Positions 31,703-42,900 of a stretch of 64,000 nt of DNA are shown here, one piece after another. The translations under genes and the position numbers were made by a program. The notes beneath the pieces are model-generated. The model had not been told where the DNA came from, searched no databases, and saw only the letters and a list, made by a program, of their open reading frames with translations. Origin of the DNA: Deinandra increscens subsp. villosa (taxonomy: Eukaryota; Streptophyta; Magnoliopsida; Asterales; Asteraceae); assembly GCA_039602395.1 (NCBI GenBank), contig JBCNJP010000020.1, positions 19,694,483-19,758,482 of the forward strand, in the 5' to 3' direction. The first letter of the stretch is position 1. Each line of letters begins with the position of its first letter.

Positions 31703-33890
31703 TCACTGCAATAGGGAAGACTAGAATTATAATCAAAGATAAAAGAAGAAAGAGGAATTCTACATAAAAGAAGAAAAGAGGGTGTAATTTTACCGCAGGA
31801 TAACAATCTTGTCGTTCAATTGTTTGATTATGTATGTTCATTACAACCTCACATGATAACTTGGCCTGTTCATAGACAACAAGAAAGTGGTTGCAATATC
31901 ATCAGAAACAGATATTTGTCTAGATTAAAATTGAAGACTGAAGATGGAACAGACATGCATAATTAAATGTTCTATGTAATACACTACACAGGTCTTCCTT
32001 ACACAAAGTGTTGCTCTATGCACAAACAAATAAGATTTATGTATAACTAGAGACATTTTCCTCGTCTCTTTTACGAACAATGCATAATTTTTCCATCCCT
32101 TTGGTTGTTTTTACATATCAACTCCTCTACATTCCTTAATTTGACCAATTTTGACCAATATGTTGATGAGGCGCCGCCTCGAGGACCTTAGGCGTTTTCC
32201 ATATTGCCCCCCTCCCGCTTAGTAGTTAATTAAACTTTACTCCGTTTACTCCGGAAAAAAAAAATATACCGAGTGCCTTTTTAAAACCAAGAGACACGTA
32301 CATAACATCAAGCTGACCAATTGTTATAATAAACATGAACACCTGCGTTCAACTTTCTTTAATAAGTTAAAGACCATTCTAGTAGCGAACAAGGAAAAAT
32401 AAGGTTAAGTTGAAAACTTCTAGAATCACGCCACGTCGTGCAGATACTTTTTCAAGTAACTCTAGTATACATTGAAGTTCAAAGATTATTGCAAAACCAA
32501 GTTGGCTAGAAAAACATGTAAACAAAACAGCATTCTTATTGGTTGGCTGTATACCAAATTCCCAATATCTAATAAGAAGTCCTGGGCTGGAAGTTAGATA
32601 CTGAGGTATGGCTCCTGAAACTTGAACTAGATGAGTATCCAATTGCTATAACTTTAAATTGGCAGATTTTATGTTTACAAAATGCTTTAATTACTTGAGA
32701 GCAAAAATATGGTTATAAAGAATGCAACCTTCACACACTAAGGCCTAAAAAGTAACAACTAATCATGTCTAACCTCCAGCAGATGTCGGTGAACTATAAA
32801 CAGAAGCCCCAACAGGTTACACCCTAACTACTCGAAACTATAAATACTTATTAATTTCTGAGAGTTGATTCATACTGATGGTCAGTAACATCAGTGATGC
32901 AATATCTCCGAGAATCAAACACACATGAATCGAACATTTAAGCATTGCCAATGGCAAGCTCAAAAACGCATCCACGCCACAGCTGCCCAGATTGCCCCCG
33001 AAAACTCCACATAAATAGCGTTTTCTCCCTCTCGCCTCCAAGTAAGCTCAAAACGCGATGCCCTTAAAGATTTATTAGCCAGAAACTAGAATATAACTAC
33101 ATATGATTCATACGAAAATCAACCACAAGAAAAATACATTTCTGTTATTGTGCCTTACTTAGCTCACACTTTAAGATTAGTTATAAACTTATAATAACTT
33201 GCAACTAAATTATGAACTTTAGGGCTCAAATCTCAATCTACAGGAGAATTGCTCATAAAATGATTCATTCATAGAGTGTACACAGATCAAGGAAACAGAA
33301 ACACATACCGTAATTGGAACATTGAAGAACAGAACTCCCAGACTACCATGAATCTCAGAGGTCGTAGTCAACGGAATCGCGCCTCTGAACAGATCTTCAA
33401 TCAGAAAAACCGCCTGAGAGATCACTTCCGATCCGTCAAGCACAAGCGTCGCATCGATATACGACGTACCAAACGCCTTCACGCTTCCGTGATCCGAAGT
33501 AACAAACCCTAGGTGCTCTCCCCTGTACTCCACGGAGACATTAAGAGACTGATAACTGAGCGAGTAAACATCGGGATTACGAACCTTGATTCGTACAGCT
33601 AACGCGATATCAAGCGAGATCGGAGCGGAATTTACTTTCAGGCGGTCGAGGCGGAGGTTGACGACTTTGAGGTAAGGATCGGACGGCCAGAGGAAGTAGA
33701 GAGCGGCGGAGAGGAGGAGGGAGGTGATGAAGCAGGAGAGGTAACGGCGGCATAAGCGACGGCGTGTGCGGTGGCCGGAGGAGGAGTAGAAGGGTAAAAC
33801 GACGTAGAATTGGGGTTGTTGAGGAGTGGAAGGAAGGGCATGGTAAGGGTAGGCGGATGGTGGCGGGGGTTCGGGTTTTCCGGAGGTCAT
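31703..33890 (-). CDS. LEA_2 / NDR1-HIN1-like (NHL) single-pass membrane protein
   Basis: Exon 1 is 33890-33309 (194 residues), exon 2 is 31865-31794 (24 residues), and exon 3 supplies only the stop codon (31705-31703), for 218 residues. A proline-rich cytosolic N-terminus (GKPEPPPPSAYPYHALPSTP) is followed by a basic RTRRRLCRRYLSC and one membrane helix (ITSLLLSAALYFLW, ~residues 50-65). The LEA-type domain follows, with VRIKVRNPDVYSLSY and the CYP ending: AKLSCEVVMN plus TIERQDCYPA. This architecture is typical of plant LEA_2/NHL proteins, which sit in plasma membrane or endomembranes and are linked to stress and defence. The specific role here is unknown. The exon 1-2 join is phase 0 and recreates the conserved VPI-T-AKLSCEV stretch. 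The 1.4-kb intron 1 has no other gene. If the last intron is retained, the frame extends about 23 hydrophobic residues. Confidence 0.85.
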
Positions 33891-34199
33891 TTTTCCAAAT
33901 ATCCAGAAAAAAATGGTTTTGGGTTTGGGTTTGGGTTTGATCTCTTAAATAAAAAACAGAGGCTTTAAACAATTCTAAAGATAAAGATAAGTCCGTTAAA
34001 TAAACGAACATTTATTTAACACTGACATCAAATTCTGTTGGGTTAATTAAACGAATGGATGCAAACATTGAACATTGGATGAGTTCGTTAATTATGTTTG
34101 TGAACGTTTGATACTATTTTCATTTACGACCGGTAATATACATTTATGTTTTTTTTTTTATCTAAATAGAAATTTTAGTTATTTGAATTTTATATCTCG

Positions 34200-35318
34200 T
34201 TAAAAATATAAGGAAAATTGGACTACACTTTTAACCATATAACAAATCTTTGTATCATGGAATGAACAATATACCTTGAATGGGCATCCCTGAACACAAG
34301 TTGCCCCTATCCTGCCACTCCTATTCCTGTTGCTGGTAGTTATTGATAGATTTCTACCATTAGATAATGCATAGTTTTTAATTGCCTTTTTGAAAGCAAC
34401 CCTTGTAGGAAATCTTGTTCCAGGAACCCACTTCCACTTTGTCCAATCTGTTGACTCAGTAACAACTGGTACATCTAGCTTGTGCTTCCTACCTCTAATG
34501 TCATCTTCCTCACTTTCTCCAGGTGAGTTAATGTCACCTTCTGAATCTTCATAACTACTATATCCTGTTTCAGTAGCAATTTCAGTTGTAACTTCAGGAC
34601 CAGATCTGTTGTCAGTTTTCTTTTCTTCAAATGTCAGAAACTTTGCATAGAACACTTGCTGATTCTGCTGTTCTTTAAGATTCTCTTGTGTTATGACAGC
34701 TGCAGATTCATTCCATTCTTCATCATCCGAATCTGATCCAGATCCAACTACCACATCTTGTTGTACTTCTTCAACATCCTCCACAAGTTGTTCACCTGAA
34801 TCAGATTTGTTTCCACTAGATAGGTTATCGGGTTGGGCTTCATTAACATTGGGTTGGGCTTCATCATCACTGGATTGGGCTTCAGAATCACTTATATGGG
34901 CTTCTGGTTCATTGTTTTGGGCCTTGTTGTTATCAGCTTCCATAGAACATAGAATTTGAGGCAATGAATTGTCACTAACACATGCATATAAATCTAGAAT
35001 TCCTGTAAACTCACCTAAGATTTCAAGAAGTTCAGCAACATCTTTATCATCCGTCACCTTAAACATATAATCTTCGATCTTCATATCTGGATGTCGCCAA
35101 TAAAGGGATACATCGTCTTCTTTTCTGTATGAGTATGGGTCACACTTCATAGCACAATGAACTAGCTCTAATTGTGACATCTTGGCGATTTCAACTTCTA
35201 ACAGCTTCGATCCACCTCCTTCATACCTTGTTTGTGGTTCAAGGTAGAACTTTCCTCCGTAGAATAGGTTGATGGACAAAAATCCGACCGTAGAATAGCT
35301 TCGATCCACCTCCTTCAT
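34200..35318 (-). pseudogene. Truncated MURA-type transposase (N-terminal half only)
   Basis: A 372-codon frame on the minus strand. The first ~110 residues match the PB1-like N-terminal domain of plant MULE transposases (INLFYGGKFYLEP, YWRHPDMKIEDYMFKVTDDKDV). An acidic low-complexity linker with PxVNEAQPD and SDSDDEEW follows. The MuDR DNA-binding region comes next (GTRFPTRVAFKKAIKNYAL, GRIGATCVQGCPFKVYCSF). The frame then stops abruptly; the DDE catalytic domain and SWIM finger are absent. The last codons run through the terminal inverted repeat, and the stop lies in the 9-bp target duplication. That shows the truncation came from a deletion reaching the TIR. A 37-bp segment including CAAACAAGGTATGAAGGAGG is duplicated at the 5' end (35297-35333 and 35187-35223), so the listed ATG at 35318 lies in the upstream copy. 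Confidence 0.85.
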
Positions 35319-35695
35319 ACCTTGTTTGTGGTTCTAGTTCGTATTGTGTGTGTGTGATTGTCTGCGTAATACGAACTAGGGATTTACAGGGGGGAGACCG
35401 ATTTGGGGATTTAGGGCAAACTTAAAAATTTGGGAAATAAGGATTAAAAGAAAAAATGAAAATTAAAAAGAATGTCCATGTCATCAAATGAATGTTTTAA
35501 AAAGAAAAGAAAAATAAAAAACATATTCCACGTCATCGGACACGTCATATTTCCGTTAGCATGGTTAAAAAATTTAACGGAGGGACCAACAGAAATAAAC
35601 ATGTTTAAATGTGGGATTAACGGATGCCAATGACAAAAGTGGGATTATTAGTTGCAAACTAGGAAAACATGGGATTATTTAAATCCAATTTTCCA
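34212..35695 (-). mobile_element. Mutator-like element (MULE), deletion derivative carrying part of mudrA
   Basis: Both ends begin GGAAAATTGGA when read inward: 34212 rightwards, and 35695 leftwards on the minus strand. They are flanked by the perfect 9-bp duplication AAAATATAA (34203-34211 and 35696-35704). The interior encodes the N-terminal part of a MURA transposase, and the catalytic part is missing. The right end (GGAAAATTGGATTTAAATAAT, minus strand) resembles the ends of the 362-bp MITE at 53402. Confidence 0.88.
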
Positions 35696-35704
35696 AAATA
35701 TAAC

Positions 35705-38299
35705 TATTGGAAGTTTAAAATTTTTGAGAGATTATTTTGGATTAATAATGTCTATGATTATTAGTTTTAATTTGCGTCTTGTATTCGGATAATTAAGTTT
35801 CTAATTATTGTATGAGTGCTTAATTTTATATTAGTTAAGATGTTATATCTAACGTCTAGGATTAAGAATATTAATATTTTTTTTTTAAATTGACATGCAG
35901 AAGAGAACAAATAATAATTGTCCATAACCAAGTGTTTACAACCTCGCTAGAAAGATCATACAAGGAAGCGCATCATCGCCGCCCCTCTCAAAACCCTAAT
36001 CTCTTATCAAAACCATCAGTTATCACCTACTCTCGCTAGGGTTCGTAGAAACAACATGCCTTTGGGACCTTAGCAGTCGTACAATGATATTGTTACCTTC
36101 ACCCTCGTTGCACCACACTACGACATCAGTTATGCGCAACAAGAAAGTGTTGTTTGCAGGTGAAATTCACAACACATTCGCCTAAGGATTGCGTGTGAAA
36201 GTTGCAGGTTAGTTGTTGTCACATGCCAGTCAAATTGGTCGAAAACTCAAGTGGAAACATGTCCTCATTCATCATCAGGGTTTCATTCACCACTCGTCAT
36301 CATAAGTTAGCAGATCTCGTAGAAGAAACGAAATATAGTTCTTTTTACATTTCAAGCTATAATCGCCTTTTTAGGTATCTTACAGATGAATATTACCAAT
36401 TATAATATTATATCAGACTAAAGGATATTAAAATATAATATAATTCTCTCTATACAGAGATATCATATAAACTTATCATTCACAAAATACTATATTCTCT
36501 GGTTTAATTTTAAACATTGAGGGTTCGAAATCTCCTAAATCTGCCGCTCATGTTTTAAGGGGACATCTTCATGTTTTTTTATCCAATCAGAGTATGCCAC
36601 ATGAAAAAGAAATATATGAGATGAAAACAACCATTAAGGTAGTTTTGAAGAGGGGTCGATTGGGTAGTTGGTTCGGGTAGTAGAAAAGTACTCTAAAAAA
36701 GCTGTTGGCCAACGATCCAAAATTCCGGGATCTTTCGGTTTCGAATACTCGAAAACACAAAACCAACCCCACTACCCGAAAATAAGTAGCCGAGGTTTGG
36801 GGGGGGGGGGGGCACCCGATGGGTACCCGAAAAATATCAAGTAACTAATGGGAGTACCCGAAAGGTATACCGCCCACCCTAAGGGTGGGCGGTATGAGTT
36901 TATGGTAGTTTTGGGTATTAGTTTTTTTAACCTGTAGGAGGATGCCACGTGAGAAAGAGAAAAATATAAGTTTTATGGTGGTTTTAGGAGGGTATGGTTT
37001 GGGGTAGTTTAGGATAGTTTTGAAGAGGGTGAGACCACCACACACATCACACACAACTCTCATGTAGCATCGGCAATTAATCGCTGATAATGGTTGCCAA
37101 AGTACCCGATTTGGTACTTGTCGAGAGAGGCGGAATGATAGCCGATGGCTACCCGATTTTTTTGTTGTTGCCAAGACCACTACTCGAGACCCATACCGGG
37201 CACGCTAAAGTGGTGTAATTCACAACTAAAGATCGAATGTTTAGATCCTACATTGCAGGTTGTGATGTTTTTATCTAGATAATCTAGGCGTCGTTAAGAA
37301 AACATAATCTACGGCCCCTTCGATATAAAATATGAAACAGCGGTAAGTTCAACATCGTTGTCCTTGGTTGCTCAAGGAGATGCAGCTAGATTTCAAGTAT
37401 CCCTTAAAAATGGCGGATCTTTTACCCTTAATGTTATACGAAATATTTTAAGTTAGCATGATCCCGATTCCCGACCTCATCACTCGTTTGTGCAGAAAAA
37501 CCGCTAACTGGTTAGAATGCGACACTGAAACAAGTTTGAGGTCGAAACTAATCCCGTCAATCGGTATGAGTGTGTGTTTATTAAAACCTGTTAGGAAGAA
37601 AGAAATTGATCCAATGTGATCTGATTTTAAGTATATATCAGTTGAAATTAGTTTAAAACCGATTCGATCCGATCTCGTGGGTCCGAATCTTTTCTCTTAG
37701 AAACAATATCCAGTTTCGACTTCCTATGATTCAATCTGAACAGGTTTTATAACTGACCCGGCATATAACAAAACCAAATGGGATAAGTAGGCAGCAAAAG
37801 AAATTGAAATCAGATGGCATCAAAGCAACAAAAGTAACTCAAATCATGATAGTACAGCAAAAATTCCACTAGAGGAGTGTTTGGATGTGTGTTTCCATAG
37901 TTGATTACAAGTTTACAACTTCAAAGAACCAGATGTTTACTTTTATACATCTTAACAATCCATAATCAGCATAAACTCTATATGATTATCTTTTGATTGA
38001 TCAATCAAAAACATATCATCAATCTTGCCCCACATCCAAACACCACTTTAAGCCAACACAACACACATAATTGCTTGCTAGTTCATGCTGATCATTGTCT
38101 AAAGAATCAAAAAGACAAAGCATTCAAAGATTATTCAAATTTCCATTTTCATCAATGAAAGATTGGTACAATTCGGTGTAGATCAATTATCTTATTCTCC
38201 CCCTTTAGACCAAAAACTATATAACCAATTTCATACAACATAGCACAATCATTGACCCATTGTAATCACAATCATACCAAGAAGTCCGGATATCGAAAT
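35705..38299. other. Intergenic DNA with MITE-like debris
   Basis: No gene supported. The stretch 35930-36200 has mixed coding-like composition but no sustained frame. Related segments at 36590-36760 and 36940-37030 share GCCAC(A/G)TGA(A/G)AAAGA and GTAGTTTTGAAGAGGG. A 14-G run lies near 36800. Two elements seem to abut at a perfect hairpin (36867-36895). PDX1.2 3' UTR probably begins just below 38300. Confidence 0.4.
36867..36895. repeat. Perfect 14-bp inverted repeat with a one-base loop
   Basis: ATACCGCCCACCCT is followed by one A and then AGGGTGGGCGGTAT. The right arm resembles a hAT-type TIR (TAAGGGTGGGCGGTATG). A related inverted sequence, TTAGCGTGCCCGGTATGGG on the minus strand, lies at about 37190-37208, so an element of about 330 bp may start here. 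Confidence 0.7.
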
Positions 38300-39253
38300 T
38301 TAGTACCTGCCTCCATTGTTCTCATCAAGATTGAGGCTTGTCATTGCATCATTCAACTCCGAGCCACCGCCTGTAACTGCATCAGTTAACCCAGTGCTAA
38401 CTTTTGCTAAAATATGAGCATCATTGTAGTTTCGAACCGCCTGCACAATTGCCCTAACACTCTTGTAAGGATCAGCCGAATTAAAAACCTCGGAACCGAT
38501 AAAAACGCCATCGCAGCCTAACTGCATCATCAGTGCCGCATCTGCAGGTGTCACAATCCCCCCGGAAGCAAAATGCACCACCGGAAGCCTCCCCATTTGT
38601 TTAGTCTGCGCCAAAATATCATAAGGTGCGCCTAATTCTTTAGCGAAAGTGAACACCTCATCTTCATCCATGTTTGTTAAAACCCTAATTTTCCCCATAA
38701 CGTCCCTCACGTGTTTAACGGTATCCACGATGCTGCCGGATCCGGATCGATCTCCTTGAGTTCGGATCATCGCCGCACCTTCTCGCACCCTCCGTAACCC
38801 CTCCCCCAAGCTCCGGCAACCGCACACGAACGGAATTTGGAAATTGTGTTTGTTGATGAAGTGATCCTCGTCGGCTACCGCAATAAGCTCGTTCTCGTCG
38901 ATGTAATCCACGCCGACGGCTTCGAGAATCTGAGCTTCGACGAAATGGCCGACGCGAGCTTTCGCCATCACCGGAACTCCGACGGAGCGCTGGATTTGTT
39001 TCACAACGGCCGGATCGACCATACGTGAGATTCCGATTCCAGATCCGGATTCTGATTGGTCTGAGACAATGACGCAACAAGCTCCGGCGGATTCCGCGAT
39101 CTTAGCTTGGTCAACGTTTGTGACCTGCACAATTGCGCCGCCGCGGAGCGCTTGGGCTAGACCGACTTTTACGGAGAAGCCATTGTTGTTCTTCTTGTTG
39201 AGATCGGATATGGCGTTGTTGCCGTAAACAGTGACTGCACTTTCGTCGGCCAT
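38300..39253 (-). CDS. PDX1.2: PDX1.2-type pyridoxal-phosphate synthase pseudoenzyme
   Basis: A single-exon (beta/alpha)8-barrel protein of 317 residues, near the usual length. Family landmarks are FSVKVGLAQALRGGAIV, VPVMAKARVGHFVEAQIL, FVCGCRSLGEGLRR, FTFAKELGAPYD and TPADAALMMQLGCDGVFIGS. Vitamin B6 synthesis needs an Asp and two Lys in PDX1. Here the Asp position is Gln43 (GGAIVQV), the first Lys is kept (Lys98, VMAKAR) and the second is Gln166 (IRTQGD). Loss of the second Lys, the Gln/Glu substitution and the wording SAGACCVIVSD match PDX1.2. That protein is not catalytic itself but joins and stabilises hetero-oligomers with PDX1.1/1.3 under heat. In Arabidopsis PDX1.2 the first Lys is also lost, as I recall; its retention here is notable. 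The ATG at 39253 is chosen over the in-frame 39307 because MADESAV fits PDX1.2. A TATA box and a heat-shock-like element lie upstream. Confidence 0.9.
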   Translation of the reverse strand: MADESAVTVYGNNAISDLNKKNNNGFSVKVGLAQALRGGAIVQVTNVDQAKIAESAGACCVIVSDQSESGSGIGISRMVDPAVVKQIQRSVGVPVMAKARVGHFVEAQILEAVGVDYIDENELIAVADEDHFINKHNFQIPFVCGCRSLGEGLRRVREGAAMIRTQGDRSGSGSIVDTVKHVRDVMGKIRVLTNMDEDEVFTFAKELGAPYDILAQTKQMGRLPVVHFASGGIVTPADAALMMQLGCDGVFIGSEVFNSADPYKSVRAIVQAVRNYNDAHILAKVSTGLTDAVTGGGSELNDAMTSLNLDENNGGRY

Positions 39254-39369
39254 CTGCAAGGTGTTTGATGAAATGTCTGAGAGAAGAAACAGATCGAGTT
39301 GATGCAACAGAAATTGAAATTGAATTGAAATAGATTGCGCTAGAATATGATGAGTGTAGATGGAGAGGA

Positions 39370-39375
39370 TTTATA
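39370..39375 (-). promoter_or_regulatory. TATA box of PDX1.2
   Basis: TATAAA on the minus strand within CTATAAATCC, 117 bp upstream of the ATG. This would put the transcription start near 39340. Confidence 0.6.
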
Positions 39376-39415
39376 GATCGGGAAAGGAATTCCGATAGGA
39401 AAGATGGAGGGATCG

Positions 39416-39435
39416 AGAAGTTTCGGTAAGTTTCG
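39416..39435 (-). promoter_or_regulatory. Gapped heat-shock element upstream of PDX1.2
   Basis: Reading pentamers on the plus strand gives AGAAG TTTCG GTAAG TTTCG: nGAAn, nTTCn, a gap, nTTCn. Three correctly phased HSF half-sites lie 41 bp upstream of the TATA box. PDX1.2 in Arabidopsis is heat-induced through HSFA1 factors, so the site fits the gene. It is not a perfect HSE. Confidence 0.5.
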
Positions 39436-39436
39436 T

Positions 39437-39919
39437 CGGTGGCTTCTTCCACGGAGAATGCATCATAATTGACCGACTCAACAACAGTCGTATATAATAA
39501 GCTTATAACCCCGACCGGCGAGTTGCCAAGAATAGAAAGTGGGAAAGCCGGTTGGGTTTAGTCCGTTTTTTTTAATTTTCTTTTTATTTAATGGCTAACA
39601 ATCCTAACATACCTTTTCATTGAGATTTTTAAACGACGTAATTTATAATTTTAACAAATGTATGACATAACGTTCCATTTAATAATAATCTTAGAAAGAA
39701 ATTAGTTGAAATCGGTTTTGGAACCGAACTAGTTTCAGAGGAGTCTAACCAATTCTTACGGGTTCATCATCTAAACCCGGCAACCCGGTTCAAAACCGGC
39801 TCTAGTTCTTTGGTCAAACCGGTTGGACTAGAACAGGTGGACCCCAAGAACGAGTTTAAAATCGGTTCGGATTCCTAAGTAAAGTGCATAGATATACTTT
39901 AACTGTGTTCTTGAGAACA
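39437..39919. other. Intergenic DNA between PDX1.2 and the HSP70 duplication
   Basis: No gene. The stretch 39715-39870 contains repeated AACCGG/CCGGTT words (AAAACCGG, AAACCGGTTGG), possibly part of an old element. Confidence 0.4.
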
Positions 39920-42900
39920 TAATCAACAAAATTATTGATAACCAGAATGCAAATAAGAGCAGAAGCTCAATTAAAATATCAATTAGGATTCAAAATCCAA
40001 CCCAAATAGATTCTCGAAAGCATGATTTGTTACAAGATAACGATGGACTATGAGTGTATGGTATAATAGCATAAAATAAATGATGAACACAAAAAGAAAC
40101 AAAATTCATTCAGAATGCAAGTAACCTCAGGTCTCAATTGCAACCCACAAAGACCAGCTCGTTAACACACCCTCAAATACATAGACCAAAACCTTAGCTT
40201 CAAGAGGTATAGTTTTCAACTGAGATGAGATGATGGACATATAAGAAAACTGGCCAATAGGAGAACCGCAACCCATCAAAATCTATATTAGTGATCATAC
40301 CAACAGACAACTTTGTCTTAGAAAAGAGCATCAGAAGGTAGGGTGTCTTAACCCTTAAGCAGCAGCCTCAGGGTGCTTCTCTGTTTCCATAGCTGCTGGC
40401 TCATCAGATTTCTCATTGTTTTCTGCATTTGGGTTTGGACTTGTGGCGTTATCTGCTGCCTGCTCCCCGTCCTGAGCCGTTGCAGTCGAAGGTGGAGGTG
40501 AGGCTGCCTTCTCAGGAGTAGGAGCAGCTGCTGGCTTTGGTTTTGACATTATCGGCCTGCACACCCTGTGCATATAAACATAAAACCTCATTTTTAGATA
40601 CTACCCAAAAAAAAAAAACCATCGATAATAACGAAAGACCGCACAAAGTAGAACCCGGCCAGATGACGGGACTAAGAATAAGCTGCTTGTAACAGCTTAA
40701 GATCTATTAGTGTGGACGAAATGGAACAACTAACTGCATTCCGTCATCATGTTTTGTTGTAAAGAATCATAGTTTAAACTGAGGCATTAAAAATGGGTTA
40801 CATAGCGAGTATCCATTCTGGAACGAATTTTTTTGCAAAAATGGGGACTTTACAATGCTTTTGCCCATGTGGTGCTTTTATGTAATATGTTTCTTAGGTC
40901 TTTTTTTATTATTGTAATCATGAGTCATATGTATCATTTTAAAAAGTTGAGAAAATATACCTATCAAGTGTCTCTGCTTTCTTTCTAATATCAGATGACA
41001 GAAGAACTGGATCAGCATGCTTTGGAAGCGAGTCTTGCAGTTGCTTTTTCTCCCTTAACCAATTTTCCGCTTCTGAGCACTCGTTCAAGACCTGAGAGGG
41101 AGTGGGGGTAGGCAAGTGTGAATAGATAGAAATGATCATACGTTAGAAAAATATATGAATATTGAGATCACTACCTTTTGTTTCTCACTCGGGTCAATGT
41201 GTTCATACTTGGGGTCAGTAGTTGCAGCAGCAGCCTGTTTGAACCAATTAACATAATTGACCAGTTGATCAATAAAGGATCCTCTTTCAGAGTGCTCTTT
41301 GTACCGTTGTTCAATAGGATCACCTTGCTGTAATCGTTAAAGACGTTTCAAATGTGCAAATTAAATACTGAAAATGGTTATATACATAAAGATGAAGTGA
41401 TGAAAGCTAACCTTCTTGAGCTCATCAAGTTTCGCGAGATATACACCTTTTGTTTCATCTTCACCATCTTCATACAACCAATCCTCTGTTTCTTGAAGTT
41501 TAGTGATAAGCGCTTCTCTCTCTGAATCCAAAACAAAGTCGTGCAGTTTATCATGCAGCTTCAAAACAAAATATATTGAGTCAGTACTTCCAGGTATATA
41601 TATTTAAAAATATTTGAAAGTCAATAAGAAACTACCTTGTTCCTCATGTCATAGACATAGGCTTCCACAGCATTCTTTTTGTCCTTTGTTTCTTCCATAA
41701 CTCGGTCTTGCAACGCCATTTCAAACTCTTTTTCCACTGCTTTCTGCACGTCTGCAGGTAGCATTGCCCCATGGACCAATTCAGAAACCGCTACGTTGGT
41801 TTTCTTGACCTTCTTCTTTGGAGCTTCCACCTGCACAACAAAATACAAAAAAAAGGTTTTAACCGCCATGTCACATCAAAAATAATAGCAAATTATCTGA
41901 ATGGCAGGTGAACAGTCATCATCAGAGTTCTAACGTCACTATAATAAATTTCGAAGCTAGCTTTAGCGAACTTCATACACCTTGGTTGCTTTTTATATAT
42001 GTGGTAATATAGCACATGTTGTACTAACCTTAGCATCAGTCTCCATCTGAACAGGGCTGTCTCCTGTTTCTACAGCACCATTCTCAGTCACAGAGGCATC
42101 CTGCATATTTACATCATTTTCATTGGTAGAGACTGCCTCAGCTGGAGCCTTATCCACTTCCATCTTTGATGGTTCATTAGACACTGGAACTTCAACTTCC
42201 TCTTCTTCAATAAGCTGGAATGAAAATTTTAGAAAATGAACAATAACAAACGACTTACTACAATAAAGACACCAAGGACAAACAAAGCCAGAAATTTTAT
42301 TGATGTGAAACTCAGTGAATCACCTGTGCAGACTCTACAGAGACGATCCCATGCAAATTCAAACGGACTTTCACTTTCACCTTGGAACGCTCACCAGTTG
42401 TTGCTTGGAATGGGCCAATCTGTGCACATCATAGACAACATAAAAGTTTAAGCAATGAGCATAACCCTAAACTATTTGACAAGGACTAAAAAAATTTCTT
42501 GAATCTATGAGCAAATCTTACAGTGTAAGTACTAATCTTTGCTGATGCCTGTAATTCACTGACATCTGCATATATCAGGTCTACTGTAAATGTGCCAGAC
42601 CTATAGAAAGTCAGAGCTTTCACGCTGGGAATTTGATTTCCCTTGGGAAAAACAATACTGCTTTGTTGATTCTCCACTTTTCCATTCTGGGAATCATGGG
42701 CAGATCCCTTCCATGTTAAAGCAATTGAAAAAGGAAAACTCTCTTGGACCTTTAAAAACAAATAACAATCCATTTAGGTTCTATAGATAAGAAGAGAACT
42801 GAAATCAAAAGTCACTTACGAAGCTTAAAAAGAAGCCTGGACTACCTGGAAGTCTCTAACTTTGAAAGTCGGGCTGAGAATAGCACACTCCAAAGCGCAG

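Noticed and set aside
34693..34959. 88-codon plus-strand Ser/Trp-rich frame
   Set aside because: Antisense shadow of the acidic linker of the MURA fragment.
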